A stretch of 64,000 nt of DNA, taken from positions 124,001 to 188,000 of the forward strand of contig NZ_BLPF01000001.1 of assembly GCF_011764425.1 (NCBI RefSeq). The letters are read 5' to 3'. Each line of letters starts with the position of its first letter. Positions within the stretch are counted from its first letter, which is position 1. Positions 1-8,903 of the stretch are shown here, piece after piece. This stretch comes from Phytohabitans houttuyneae (GTDB lineage: Bacteria; Actinomycetota; Actinomycetes; Mycobacteriales; Micromonosporaceae). The translations under genes and the position numbers were made by a program. The notes under the pieces are model-generated. The model made no database searches and had not been told where the DNA came from. It was given only the letters and a program-made list of their open reading frames with translations.

Positions 1-582
1 GGCGAGGCGGGCGGCGAGGCGGCCCTGGGTGCGCTGGTACGCGGAGACGACCGCCGCCGTCTGCCGCGTGAACGCCCGCAGCACGAGCCCGACCAGCGCG
101 AGCCCGGCCAGGAACACGAGGGCCAGCCAGGGGTCGATGAGGGTCAGCAGCACCAGCGCGCCGGCCGGCGGCAGCAGCGCGGTCGCGACGGAGATCGTTA
201 CAAGGCCGGCCTGTGCGGCGTCCGTGGCGTTGCTGGAGACGCGGCTGACGAGGTCGCCGGCGTCGAACGCCCGTCCGGCCCTCGGCCCGACCGCGAGCGT
301 GTGCCGGACCAGGCGGTCGCGCAGCCACGCGGTGACGCCGGCGCTGTTGGCCGCGCCCGCGAACGCTCCGCCGACGTCGGCGAGCATGCTGAGCAGGATG
401 AGTCCGCATGCGACAACGACCCAGCGTGCGGTGGACCCGTCACCGGCCACGACCGCGTCGATCGCCCGGCCCAGCACGACCGGCAGGGCGAGCGTGACGC
501 CGGAGCCGACGACAGCGCAAAAGGCGATGACCGGCAGCCAGGCACCACCCTTTCGGACCAGCACGGCGAAGGTCGCCGACAC
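1..582 (-). CDS. ABC exporter permease/ATPase of lanthipeptide cluster (3' end missing)
   Basis: First 194 residues of a type I ABC exporter, running off the window edge before the ATPase domain. After a short cytoplasmic lead come hydrophobic segments (LPVIAFCAVVGSGVTLALPV; WVVVACGLILLSMLADVG), the dispersed pattern of an exporter transmembrane domain. It lies 80 bp behind the lanthipeptide precursor in the same direction, which suggests the RamA/RamB or AmfA/AmfB-type exporter of the peptide. I place the start at the GTG at 582 because AAGGGAG lies 5 nt upstream; an in-frame ATG at 597 lies before this ribosome site. The substrate is inferred from context. Confidence 0.8.
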   Translation of the reverse strand, partial: MSATFAVLVRKGGAWLPVIAFCAVVGSGVTLALPVVLGRAIDAVVAGDGSTARWVVVACGLILLSMLADVGGAFAGAANSAGVTAWLRDRLVRHTLAVGPRAGRAFDAGDLVSRVSSNATDAAQAGLVTISVATALLPPAGALVLLTLIDPWLALVFLAGLALVGLVLRAFTRQTAAVVSAYQRTQGRLAARLA

Positions 583-587
583 ATAGA

Positions 588-594
588 CTCCCTT
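588..594 (-). promoter_or_regulatory. Ribosome binding site deciding the exporter start
   Basis: AAGGGAG on the minus strand, five bases before GTG 582. It lies inside the coding frame if translation began at ATG 597, so it favours the GTG start. Confidence 0.5.
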
Positions 595-604
595 CATAGA
601 AAGC

Positions 605-642
605 CCGCGGCCCGGGCGACCGACATTCGTCCGGGACCGCGG
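605..642 (-). terminator. Stem-loop between precursor and exporter genes (attenuator-like)
   Basis: Imperfect inverted repeat: arms 605-619 and 627-642 pair over about 15 bp with one bulge (CCGCGG...CGA against its complement) around a 7-nt loop. It starts 20 nt after the precursor stop codon, in the 80-bp gap before the exporter. No T-run follows. A stem-loop here could lower read-through so that precursor transcript exceeds exporter transcript, an arrangement known from other lanthipeptide operons; for this site it is inference. Confidence 0.5.
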
Positions 643-662
643 TTCTCACTGGTGCCGCTGGA

Positions 663-815
663 TCAGTTCTGGCAGAGCAGGACGCTCAGGTCGCTCTCGT
701 GGCACAGCGTGACGCTGAGGTCACTTTCGGCGCAGCTCTTGCTGGTGCCGCTGTGGCCGCCGCCGCCGTCGGTCTCGAGTACCTGGGTCATCGCCTGCAG
801 GTCGAGCAGAGCCAT
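663..815 (-). CDS. Class III lanthipeptide precursor (SapB/AmfS-like), 50 aa
   Basis: A 50-residue peptide starting MALLDLQAM. LLDLQ at residues 3-7 matches the leader motif bound by class III LanKC enzymes. A Gly stretch (17-20) precedes the Ser/Cys-rich core. Two near-identical units, SDLSVTLC (31-38) and SDLSVLLC (41-48), each fit Ser-x2-Ser-x3-Cys, the pattern that becomes labionin or lanthionine in SapB and AmfS. A possible third unit, S22-x2-S25-x2-C28, precedes them. GGGAGG lies 7 nt before the ATG. The gene follows lanKC by 17 nt and precedes the exporter, so it should be the substrate of both. The product is probably a surface-active morphogen, by analogy with SapB. Confidence 0.92.
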   Translation of the reverse strand: MALLDLQAMTQVLETDGGGGHSGTSKSCAESDLSVTLCHESDLSVLLCQN

Positions 816-832
816 GGTGATTCCTCCCATTA

Positions 833-3562
833 CTACGGTGTTACCTGACCCGCACCGGTCGGCGCGGGAGACTGTGGGGCCGAGCCGCCTTGCGCTCGCT
901 CCGCTCGCTGAACGTCCAGGGCGCCAGCGCGATCCGGACTCGTCGCTTCGCTCCTCGGACCGGATCTTGCCGGCCCCTGGACGAAGCGCCGCGCGCCCGG
1001 GTGGAGCAGTGGTGCGTGCACCGGCTCGCCGTGCAGCGCGGCGCCGAGCGCCAGCAGCACGCCGGCGGTGCCGGTGGCGAGATCCATCGACAGGCGCATG
1101 AGCGACGTGCCGGGGAAGGCGAACCCGTCGCCGTAGGGCACGGCGTGCCAGCCCAGGTTGCGGACCTGCTTGGCCACTCGCGGGTCGGTGGCCGGGTCGG
1201 CGCTGCGGGCGGCCAGGTAGAGCAGGATCCCGGCGCGGCCCGAGAACAGGCCCGGGAAGACGTACATCGTGGACTGCGCGGCGAGCTCCGCACCCCGTGC
1301 CGCCTCGGCGAACTCGTCGTCGTGGCGCCGCGCGAGGTACTCGTCCAGCGCCAGCCCGACGCCCACGCTGCCCGAGTCGAGGTACGGCATCGTGCGCCAC
1401 CCCTCGTTGACGTGCAGCTCGCCGGTCTCCCGGGTGACGCAGCGGCGCAGGTCCTGCCGCAGGGCCACGGCGGCGTGGTCGAGGTACGCCGGGTCGCCGG
1501 TGTCGTCGAACGCGCGGATCAGCAGCAGCGCCGGACCCGACGAACCCCGCATCAGCCCGGCCAGCGGGTTTTCCCGGCCGCTCGTCTCCGGTACGGAATC
1601 GACGGTGCCGAGGCGCTCGGCGACGAGCTCGGCGGCCCGATGCGCGGCGAGGCGCAGCGCCGGCTCGCCGGTGTGATCGGCGAAGTGCAGCAGGTTGAGC
1701 CCGATTCCCGCGAGGCCGCCCTGCAGGTCCAGGCCGAGCGACTGCCACTCCTCCCGCAGGCACAGGTCGACCGCGTCGAGCGCCGCCTGCCGGTGGCCGA
1801 GGTGGTCGAGGACGAACGCGGCGCCGTGCAGCCCGTCGAAGAGGCCGGGACTCGTCCCGCTCTCCGGCCGGCGCACCTTGGCGAGGAACCACTGCTCAAG
1901 CCGCTCGTCGCGGCCGGCGCCGGTGACCGAGAGCGCGTACAGCACGCCGGCGGCGCCGTGCGACAGGTTGATCCGGCCGCCTTCGGAGAACTGCTGGACG
2001 TCGCCGGGGAAGAGGCGGTCGTCGCGCTCGGGCGTGGCGCTGGCGAGGATCGCGCGGCTGAGGCTGTCGCGCAGGCTCGGCCACGTCGCGGCGAGGTCCT
2101 CCGCGCCGGCCCGCGCGGCCGGCCACGGCGCTGGTGCCGCCGTGCCGGGCGCGATCACCTCGACGCCCTCCGCCAGAAACTCCGGGGGCACAGGGTAGTG
2201 CTCGGCGATGACCTCGGCGTGGTGGTGCACCTTCGGCCGGTGCAGCCACACCATGTTGCTGAGCGGGAGGAACAGCGCGAAGCGCAGGCAGGCCAGGCCG
2301 TACCGGTCGACGTCGACGCCCTTGGTGCCGCGCGGCGGGCTGAAGCCCTGGTTGCCCAGTGCCGGCCGGGTCGCCTCCTCGATCGACGAGGCCACCTCGA
2401 AGTCGAGCAGGAAGGTGCGGTCGTCCTCGGTCACCAGCACGTTGAACATGTGCATGTCGCCGTAGACGAGGCCCCGCTCGTGGATGCCCCGGATCGTCTC
2501 GCTCACCTGCGCGTGGATGCCCAGCGCCCACTCGGTGTAGGCCGCCGCCTCCTCCGGACCGGCGTTGAGGTCGGTCAGCGGGAACCGCCGCACCACGGCC
2601 CGGCTCAGCGGCGTGCCGTCGATGTGCTCCATCGCCAGGAACCGGTGCTCGCCGACCCAGAACAGGTCGTACACCTCGGGGACGCCGGGGACGCCGGCGA
2701 GCCGCCGCAGCACCTCGTACTCCCACTCGACCCGGTCGGCCGCGTCCTTGCCACGGCCGTCGAGCCCGGCGTGCGGGCGGCCCTCCTTCAGCACCACCGA
2801 GCGGCCGGTCGCCTTTTCCGTGCCGACGTAGATGCCGCCGCCGTTGGAGAAGTGCAGCACCCGCTCGATCTCGTACGGCAGGTCGGCGATACTCACCGCG
2901 TTGCGGGCGGCGAGGTGCGGGGCGAGGAAGTCCGGCAGGGTCACCCACTCCGGCACGTGGAACACCGGGTCGCGCCGGTCCGGCACGAGGGTGCCGCTGG
3001 CGTCGGCGATGGCCGGCACGACGGTGCCCCTCGGCCCGACGCAGTAGCGGGCGGCGAAAGCGCCGTACCGCACGAAGAGGGGGCCGGCACCCCAGCGCAG
3101 GTCGCTCAGGATGTAGGGGTTGGGCTCGCCGTCGAGCTGCTCGCCAAGCTCGCGCAGGATCGTGTGGCAGGCGTCGTCGTCGACCGGGTAGATGGTGACG
3201 AGCTTGCCGCTGTAGCCGCGCGGCGCGTACTTGGAGACGCGGCCGAGCAGCGCGCCGGGCGAGCGGAGGAACTTGAAGTCGATGCCGCGGGGAACGCAGT
3301 AGTCCCAGACGGTGTCGAGGACGCGGTCCGCGTTGTCGAGGGTGGCGGAAACGTGGATCTTCCATCCCTGCGGCGGGAGGTCGGTCCGGCCGGAACCGCT
3401 ACGACCCGGGGGTCGGAAGACCCACCAGTCGTCCTGCTCCTTGCGGATCCAGCCATCGGCGAGGGGGCGGTCGGCGGTACGAAACGATGCCTTCGTCGTG
3501 GAGTGGAGAACGTCGTAGAACAACGGACTCGCCATGCAGAACGCTTCGTATCGATCGTCCAT
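833..3562 (-). CDS. lanKC: Class III lanthionine synthetase LanKC (RamC/AmfT-like)
   Basis: 909 residues with the three-part class III layout: N-terminal lyase-like region (about 1-215), kinase region (about 230-480) and a LanC-like cyclase (about 520-870). Kinase marks are the lysine in VVLKEG (K259), the catalytic loop YGDMHMFN (D369) and a metal-binding LLDFE (D387). The cyclase keeps Gly-rich helices (GLFDGLHGAA, GGLAGIGLNLL), but the Cys-Cys-His zinc ligands of LanC are not evident, as in RamC. It would phosphorylate and eliminate precursor Ser residues, then cyclise them with Cys. The last 45 or so residues are low-complexity and encoded by a palindromic element at 913-983, so they are probably not part of the enzyme fold. 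Confidence 0.93.
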   Translation of the reverse strand: MDDRYEAFCMASPLFYDVLHSTTKASFRTADRPLADGWIRKEQDDWWVFRPPGRSGSGRTDLPPQGWKIHVSATLDNADRVLDTVWDYCVPRGIDFKFLRSPGALLGRVSKYAPRGYSGKLVTIYPVDDDACHTILRELGEQLDGEPNPYILSDLRWGAGPLFVRYGAFAARYCVGPRGTVVPAIADASGTLVPDRRDPVFHVPEWVTLPDFLAPHLAARNAVSIADLPYEIERVLHFSNGGGIYVGTEKATGRSVVLKEGRPHAGLDGRGKDAADRVEWEYEVLRRLAGVPGVPEVYDLFWVGEHRFLAMEHIDGTPLSRAVVRRFPLTDLNAGPEEAAAYTEWALGIHAQVSETIRGIHERGLVYGDMHMFNVLVTEDDRTFLLDFEVASSIEEATRPALGNQGFSPPRGTKGVDVDRYGLACLRFALFLPLSNMVWLHRPKVHHHAEVIAEHYPVPPEFLAEGVEVIAPGTAAPAPWPAARAGAEDLAATWPSLRDSLSRAILASATPERDDRLFPGDVQQFSEGGRINLSHGAAGVLYALSVTGAGRDERLEQWFLAKVRRPESGTSPGLFDGLHGAAFVLDHLGHRQAALDAVDLCLREEWQSLGLDLQGGLAGIGLNLLHFADHTGEPALRLAAHRAAELVAERLGTVDSVPETSGRENPLAGLMRGSSGPALLLIRAFDDTGDPAYLDHAAVALRQDLRRCVTRETGELHVNEGWRTMPYLDSGSVGVGLALDEYLARRHDDEFAEAARGAELAAQSTMYVFPGLFSGRAGILLYLAARSADPATDPRVAKQVRNLGWHAVPYGDGFAFPGTSLMRLSMDLATGTAGVLLALGAALHGEPVHAPLLHPGARRFVQGPARSGPRSEATSPDRAGALDVQRAERAQGGSAPQSPAPTGAGQVTP
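913..983. repeat. Nested palindrome in the 3' end of lanKC
   Basis: Outer arms 913-921 (CGTCCAGGG) and 975-983 are exact complements. Inner arms 931-939 (GATCCGGAC) and 958-966 match at 8 of 9 positions. It lies inside the lanKC frame and encodes the odd Ser/Arg/Ala-rich tail of the protein. It looks like a small mobile or REP-type element that inserted near the stop and was read through. No second copy was seen in this window. Confidence 0.5.
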
Positions 3563-3687
3563 CCGGCCACTCGCCTTCGTTCTTTCGTATTGGTGATGCT
3601 CATCCTGACGACTGAGCCGGGCCGCCTCTAGTGCAGACCGTCACCTCTGAACGATGAGGAAGGCGTTTGCTACTCGTGGGTTTTTCA

Positions 3688-3722
3688 CACGCCGATAGTG
3701 GCATTCCCTATCACGCCAATAG
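3688..3722. promoter_or_regulatory. Direct repeats upstream of lanKC, candidate response-regulator site
   Basis: CACGCCGATAG (3688-3698) and CACGCCAATAG (3712-3722) differ at one base and start 24 bp apart, so they face nearly the same side of the helix. They lie 126-160 bp before the lanKC start, in the 171-bp gap after the regulator gene. Tandem sites of this kind suit a dimeric LuxR/NarL regulator such as the neighbouring AmfR/RamR-like protein. Binding is inferred. Confidence 0.45.
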
Positions 3723-3733
3723 GCGTTAGTCGA

Positions 3734-4315
3734 TCAGATCCAGCCTGATTCCTGGGCGATTCGCACGGCTTCGATGCGCGTGCGCGCGCCGACCTTCGCC
3801 ACTACGCGGGACAGGTAGTTGCGGACGGTGCCGGGCGAGAGGTGCAGCCGCGCGGCGATGTCCTTGGCCGGCGACCCGGTGGCCGCGATCTCCAGGATCT
3901 CGGTCTCCCGCTCGGTCAGCGGGTTGCTCCGGTTGAGCGCCGCGACGGCGAGGCGCGCGTCGGCGACCGGCTCACCCCTGGCCAGGCGACGCACACCGTC
4001 CACCACGCGCTGCGGCGCGACGTGGTCGCCGAGGAAACCGCACGGCTGCGCCTGCTGGCGTACCGCGGCCACGAGCCGCCGCGCCTGCTGCTGCGAGGCG
4101 AGGACGAGTGCCGGACAGGCGAAGCGGCGGTGCGGTCCCGCCATCACGCCGAGATCGGTGACGACCACATCGGGCCGGAGGGAGCGGATCAGGGCCGTGG
4201 CGTCGTCGCCGGTGTCACCCTCACCCACCACGTCGATATCGTCCTGCGCGGACAGGACGAACGCGAGCGCACCACGGACGAGCGCCCCATCGAGGATCAG
4301 CAATGTCCGAATCAC
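3734..4315 (-). CDS. LuxR/NarL response regulator of the lanthipeptide cluster (AmfR/RamR-like)
   Basis: 193 residues. The receiver domain (about 1-125) keeps the likely phospho-acceptor Asp in DVVVTDLGV, but is Ala/Gln-rich afterwards. A C-terminal LuxR helix-turn-helix follows (LTERETEILEIAATGSPAKD, then the recognition helix in LSPGTVRNYLSRVVAK). Only one acidic residue is seen near the N-terminus (LILDGA), so the acidic pocket looks reduced, as in atypical regulators that may work without a partner kinase; no kinase is nearby. GTG start. It reads in the same direction as lanKC and is most simply its activator. Confidence 0.87.
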   Translation of the reverse strand: MIRTLLILDGALVRGALAFVLSAQDDIDVVGEGDTGDDATALIRSLRPDVVVTDLGVMAGPHRRFACPALVLASQQQARRLVAAVRQQAQPCGFLGDHVAPQRVVDGVRRLARGEPVADARLAVAALNRSNPLTERETEILEIAATGSPAKDIAARLHLSPGTVRNYLSRVVAKVGARTRIEAVRIAQESGWI

Positions 4316-4429
4316 GCATACCTATCTAGCACACGCACTTGACGACCGCTTGACAAGCGCACCACGCGTGCCTTTTCTCCCCGTTATCCCGCAGTTCGAC
4401 CGCTACCGGGTTTCACGCTGAATGAAAGA

Positions 4430-4458
4430 GGCCCCGGGGTCTAAATACCCCCGGGGCC
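4430..4458 (-). terminator. Rho-independent terminator of the FtsX exporter operon
   Basis: Perfect 10-bp stem (GGCCCCGGGG, 4430-4439, with 4449-4458) and a 9-nt AT-rich loop. On the minus strand it follows the permease stop by about 15 nt and is followed by CTCTTTCATT. It also separates this operon from the lanthipeptide regulator downstream. Confidence 0.8.
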
Positions 4459-4473
4459 CCTTAAACAGGACGG

Positions 4474-7040
4474 TTACTCGTAGGCGATCGCCTGCAGCAC
4501 GTTCAGCCGCGCGGCGCGCCAGGCCGGCCACAGCGCGGCCAGGACACCGGCGATCATCGCGACCACCACGAACACGATCAGGCTGACCCACGGGATAGCG
4601 ACGACGGTGAGGAAGTCGCGGTCGATCAGCGCCGACGACAGCGCCGCGCCCAGCCCGACGCCGACGATGATGCCGAGCAGGCAGCCGAAGACGGCCATCA
4701 CCACGGACTCGGTACCCACCATCCGCATCACGCCGCGGCGGTTGAGGCCGACCGCGCGCAGCAGGCCCAGCTCGCGGGTCCGCTCGAAGATGCTCAGCAG
4801 CAACGTGTTGAGGATGCCGAGCAGCGCGATGAGGATGGCGACGCCCAGCAGCACGTAGATGATGCCGAGCGCGATGTCGATGAAGCTGTTGAACTGGTCC
4901 AGCAACGCCGACCGGTCCCCCACCGTGACCAGCGGGTAGTCCGCCATGACCCGCTCGATGTCGCCGACCACCGTGTCCGGGTTCGCGCCGTCGCGCAGGC
5001 TGACGTAGCCCTGCAGCGCGAGCGGACCGGCGAAGCTGGCCACGGCGTCCTTCGGCAGGATCAGCGTGTCGGTCCAGATCGGCGTCGACTCGTAGACGCC
5101 GACCAGCCGGTACTGCTGCTCGCCGCCCTTGTCCAGCTTGATCGGGACGCTCTGCCCGACCTCCCAGCCGCGCGACTTGAACGTGTTCTCGTCGGTGACG
5201 AACTCGCCCGGCCCCAGCGTGCGCAGATCACCCTCGATCGTCTTCATCGAGAACATGTCGCGCGTCACGGCCATGTCGTCGGTCGAGAACGTGCCGCCGA
5301 ACGGCGGCGCGCCGCCGTCGACCCGCGCTTCGAGGGAGATGTAGAGCGGCACGACCTCGGCCACGCCGGGCACCTGCCGCATCTGCTCCGTGGCGCGGTC
5401 GGGGAAACCGACCTCGCCGGGCGGGCCGGCGGTGGTGTTGGTCTGGACGATGACCTCGGCGCCGACCGAGGCGTTGATGGTCTGGTCGATCGTGCGGGTG
5501 AACGACTCGCCCAGCACGCTCGCCGCGCTCACCAGCGTCACGCCGATCATCAGCGCGGCGGCGGTGACCGCGGTGCGGCGGGGGTTGCGCAGCGCGTTGC
5601 GTACGCCGAGGCGTCCGCTCATGCCCCACCCGACCGCCTTGCCGATCAGGCCGGCGAGCGGCTTGGTCAGCAGCGGCGAGAGGATCACCACGCCGAGGAA
5701 CGCCAGCACCGCGCCGAACAGCAGCGGGGTGAACGACGAGCCGATCAGGCCGAGCAGCAGCAGCGCGAGCCCCGGCACCGCGAACACGAGGCCGACGATC
5801 GTCAGTACCCGCAGCGGCTTGTCCGGGCGGTTGACCTCGCGCATCGCCGCGAGCGGCGGCACCGCGGAGGCCCGGATGGCCGGTACGAACGCGGAGACGA
5901 CCGTGACCAGGATGCCCACCACGTACGCCAGGATCACCGGTGTGGCGCTCACCGTGATGCCCGCGCCCGGCAGCTGCGCGCCGATGAGCGCGGTCAGCGC
6001 GGCGCTGCCGGCGAGCCCGAGACCGATGCCGGCGAGCAGGCCGAGCGTGGAGCCGACCACGCCGACGAGCACCGCCTCGATCAGCACCGAGCCGGTCACC
6101 TGCCCCAGCTCGCGCCCATCGCACGGAAGAGGGCGAGCTCCGAGGCGCGCTGAGCGACCAGGATGTTGAACGTGTTGAAGATCAGGAAGACGCCGACCAG
6201 CAGCGCCACGATCGCGAACGGGCCGAAGAAGTACGTGGTGAGGGCCGAGAGCCCTTCCTGCACGTCGTTGGCCGCGTCCTCGTTCGCCTGGTCACCGGTC
6301 TTGGCCTCGAACCCGCCCGGCACCAGCGGCGCGACCTGCTCGCGCAACTGCTCCTGGGTGACGCCGTCGCGCGCGGCCAGGTACGCGCCGGAGAACAGCC
6401 CCTCCTGCCCGTAGAACGTGCGCTGCGCGAAGCCCTCCTCGAAGAGGATCAGCGTCTCGCCGGCGAGCGAGTCCCGGTCACCGTCGTAGACCACGGTGCC
6501 GGTGATGGTGAACTCGTGCGCCTCGTTCACCTCCGGCAGGAAGATCTTGAGGCGGTCGCCGGTGGCGGAGTGGGTCTGGTCCGCGGTGTACCGGGAGATC
6601 ACGACCTCGTCGTCCGCGGACGGCCACCGGCCGTCCGCGAGCTGGACCAGCGCGAACGGGTCGTCGCCCTTGACCCCGCCGCCGATCTGCGGCGCGCCGG
6701 ACGTGGTCGCCGGCTTGCCGTCCTCGCGGTCGAACGGGATGACACCCATCGCGCTCACGTCGCCGGAGACCGACTGGGCGCCGGGCAGCGCGCCGAGCGC
6801 GTCGATCTGCGCCTGGGTGAGCTTGGGCTGCGGGTCCTCGTCCTGGCCCTCGTCGTTGAGCGCCACCTGGACGTCGACGTTCTGGTTGATGCTCGTGAAC
6901 AGGCGCTCGAAGCGCGCGCCGAGCGAGTCGGTCAGCACGAACGCGCCGGACAGGAACGACACGCCCAGCACGATCGCCACGATCGCGAGCGTGAGGCGCA
7001 GCTTGCGGGAGAAGAGGCTCTTCAGGCTGGCCCGCAGCAT
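4474..7040 (-). CDS. FtsX/MacB-type ABC transporter permease, frameshifted
   Basis: Two reading frames together encode one permease of about 855 aa. 7040-6096 gives the N-terminal membrane anchor (KLRLTLAIVAIVLGVSFLSG), a large extracytoplasmic domain and the start of the first FtsX bundle, ending at ...LFRAMGAS. 6099-4474 resumes with VTGSVLIEAVLVGVVGS and carries the rest of bundle one, a second extracytoplasmic domain and a second FtsX bundle (LGLLRAVGLNRRGVMRM). Bundles are normally continuous here, so one base appears missing around 6099-6112, next to a GGGG run. Split genes overlapping by GTGA are the alternative. It is coupled to the ATPase by TGATG and probably exports a lipid, peptide or drug. 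Confidence 0.85.
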
Positions 7041-7795
7041 CAGACGCCGCCCGCCGTGACGTCGAGGTTCTTCAGCTTGTCGAGCACGCCCTCGGCGGTC
7101 GGCTCGACCATCTCGTCGACGACCGCGCCGTCGGCGAGGAAGACGACCCGGTCCGCGTACGACGCGGCGTTCGGGTCGTGCGTGACCATCACGATGGTCT
7201 GTCCGAAGTCGCGCACCGAGTTGCGCAGGAAGCCGAGCACCTCGGCACCGGAGCGGGAGTCGAGGTTGCCGGTCGGCTCGTCCGCGAAGATGACCTCCGG
7301 CTTGGCGACCAGCGCCCGCGCGCACGCCACCCGCTGCTGCTGGCCGCCGGAGAGCTGGCTCGGCCGGTGACCGAGGCGGTCGCCGAGGCCCACGGTCTCG
7401 ATGACCGTCTTGTACCAGTCGGGGTCCGGCTTGCGGCCGGCGATGGAGAGCGGCAGCAGGATGTTTTCCTCGGCGGTCAGCGTCGGCAGCAGGTTGAACT
7501 GCTGGAAGATGAAGCCCACCCGGTCCCGCCGCAGCCTCGTCAGGCCGCTGTCGCTGAGCCCGGTGATCTGCGTGTCACCGATGAAGGCCTGTCCCCGGGT
7601 GAGCGCGTCGAGCCCGGCGAGGCAGTGCATGAGCGTCGACTTGCCCGACCCGGAGGGGCCCATGATCGCAGTGAAGCGCCCTTTCTCGAGCTCGACGTTC
7701 ACCCCGCGAAGCGCGATGACCTGCGCCTCGCCGCTGCCGTATACCTTCCACGCGTCGACCGCCCGAGCGGCGATGTCCGTGGTCGTTGTCGTCAT
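7040..7795 (-). CDS. ABC transporter ATP-binding protein (LolD/MacB-like)
   Basis: 251 residues with Walker A GPSGSGKST, Q-loop region FIFQQFNLLPTLTAEEN, signature LSGGQQQR, Walker B VIFADEPTGNLDS and the switch His in MVTHD. This motif set is typical of the LolD/MacB/FtsE class that pairs with FtsX-like permeases. The stop overlaps the permease ATG by one base (TGATG), so the two are made together. I use ATG 7795; a GTG two codons upstream is possible. No good ribosome site precedes it, so the message may have a very short leader. Confidence 0.92.
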   Translation of the reverse strand: MTTTTTDIAARAVDAWKVYGSGEAQVIALRGVNVELEKGRFTAIMGPSGSGKSTLMHCLAGLDALTRGQAFIGDTQITGLSDSGLTRLRRDRVGFIFQQFNLLPTLTAEENILLPLSIAGRKPDPDWYKTVIETVGLGDRLGHRPSQLSGGQQQRVACARALVAKPEVIFADEPTGNLDSRSGAEVLGFLRNSVRDFGQTIVMVTHDPNAASYADRVVFLADGAVVDEMVEPTAEGVLDKLKNLDVTAGGV

Positions 7796-7905
7796 GCACA
7801 CACGGTAAGGGCTGCTACGGTCCGATCCGTCCTACCTGAGGAGGGTGGTGCCCTCGGTCTGAGGAAGGTGGGCGACCCCCTCCTCGTGCGAACCCGGCCC
7901 TGTCT

Positions 7906-8760
7906 TTAGGCGAACGTGGCGGCCACGCCGGCCAGCAGCGCCACCGCGTTCGGCAGGTGCGGCTGGCGCGCCGAGAAGATGACCTGGTCGACGCCCTGCT
8001 CACCGAGCCGCCCCACGATCTCCTGGAGCTGGTCGGGCGTGGAGTCGGCGGTCAGCACCGAGAGGGCGGTCTTCTCGATGTCGCCGTACGGCCGGCCCTC
8101 CCGCGCGCAGTGCTCCCGCAGCACGTCCAGCTTGTGCGGCAGCTCCGGCGTGTCGAAGAGGTTGGTGGCGTCCGCGTACCGCGCGACGAGGCGCAGCGTC
8201 TTCTTCTCCCCGCCGCCACCGACCAGGATGCGCGGGTGCGGCCGGCTCACCGGCGGCGGCGAGTTGAGCGGCCGCTCCAGCTTGTAGTGCTTGCCGTCGA
8301 ACGCGCTCTCGTCGCCGGCCCACATCTGCTTGGCCAGCCGCAGCGTCTCCTCCAACTGCTCGAACCGCCGCGCCACCGGCGGGAACGGCACGCCGAGGCC
8401 GGCCGACTCCTCCGCGTTCCACGCGGCGCCGACGCCAAACCAGGCCCGCCCGCCGGAAAGGACGTCGAGGGTGGTCACCGTCTTGATGAGGATCCCGGGG
8501 TACCGGTACACGACGCCGGTGACCATCGTGCCGAGCGTGATCCGCTCGGTGATCGCCGCCGCGTACGCCAGCGCCGAGTAGCCCTCCAGCATCGGCTCCT
8601 CGGCCGCGCCCACACCGCGGATCTGGAAGAAGTGGTCCATCACCCACAGGCTGGCCAGACCCGCCTGGTCGGCCTCGCGCACGACGCGCGCGAACGTCGG
8701 GGCGATCTGCTCCTGACCGCCGGGGTACGTGAAGCTGGGAATCTGAATGCCGATACGCAC
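7906..8760 (-). CDS. LLM-class flavin/F420-dependent oxidoreductase
   Basis: 284 residues starting MRIGIQIPSFTYPGG, with the luciferase-like TIM-barrel landmarks LWVMDHFFQ, AAAITERITLGTMVTGVVYRYP, a GGRAWFGVGAAWN cofactor-loop segment and PRILVGGGGEKKTLRLVARYAD. These spacings match the F420-dependent group (TIGR03560-like) common in actinomycetes. The substrate is unknown. It stands alone, 110 bp upstream of the ABC operon start and with its own gap to the next gene, so no pathway can be inferred. Confidence 0.87.
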   Translation of the reverse strand: MRIGIQIPSFTYPGGQEQIAPTFARVVREADQAGLASLWVMDHFFQIRGVGAAEEPMLEGYSALAYAAAITERITLGTMVTGVVYRYPGILIKTVTTLDVLSGGRAWFGVGAAWNAEESAGLGVPFPPVARRFEQLEETLRLAKQMWAGDESAFDGKHYKLERPLNSPPPVSRPHPRILVGGGGEKKTLRLVARYADATNLFDTPELPHKLDVLREHCAREGRPYGDIEKTALSVLTADSTPDQLQEIVGRLGEQGVDQVIFSARQPHLPNAVALLAGVAATFA

Positions 8761-8903
8761 CCCGCCAACCTACTCGCGTCCGCGACCGCGTCCACGCCGT
8801 CGTCCTCGCCCACGAAACCGGCCTGGTCCGTCCGCACCCGTTCTTACCCACGCTTTGGCCGCATCCCCTTGCCGCCGGCCGGGGACGCTCACACACTTCC
8901 CGG

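Noticed and set aside
890-3631. Long open frame on the plus strand opposite lanKC (about 900 codons)
   Set aside because: High-GC coding DNA gives long antisense frames. It has no ribosome site or recognisable motif, while the minus-strand frame is a clear LanKC.
6096-6112. Programmed -1 frameshift in the FtsX permease
   Set aside because: No slippery heptamer of the usual form was seen, and similar single-base breaks occur in many unrelated genes, so a sequence error is simpler.
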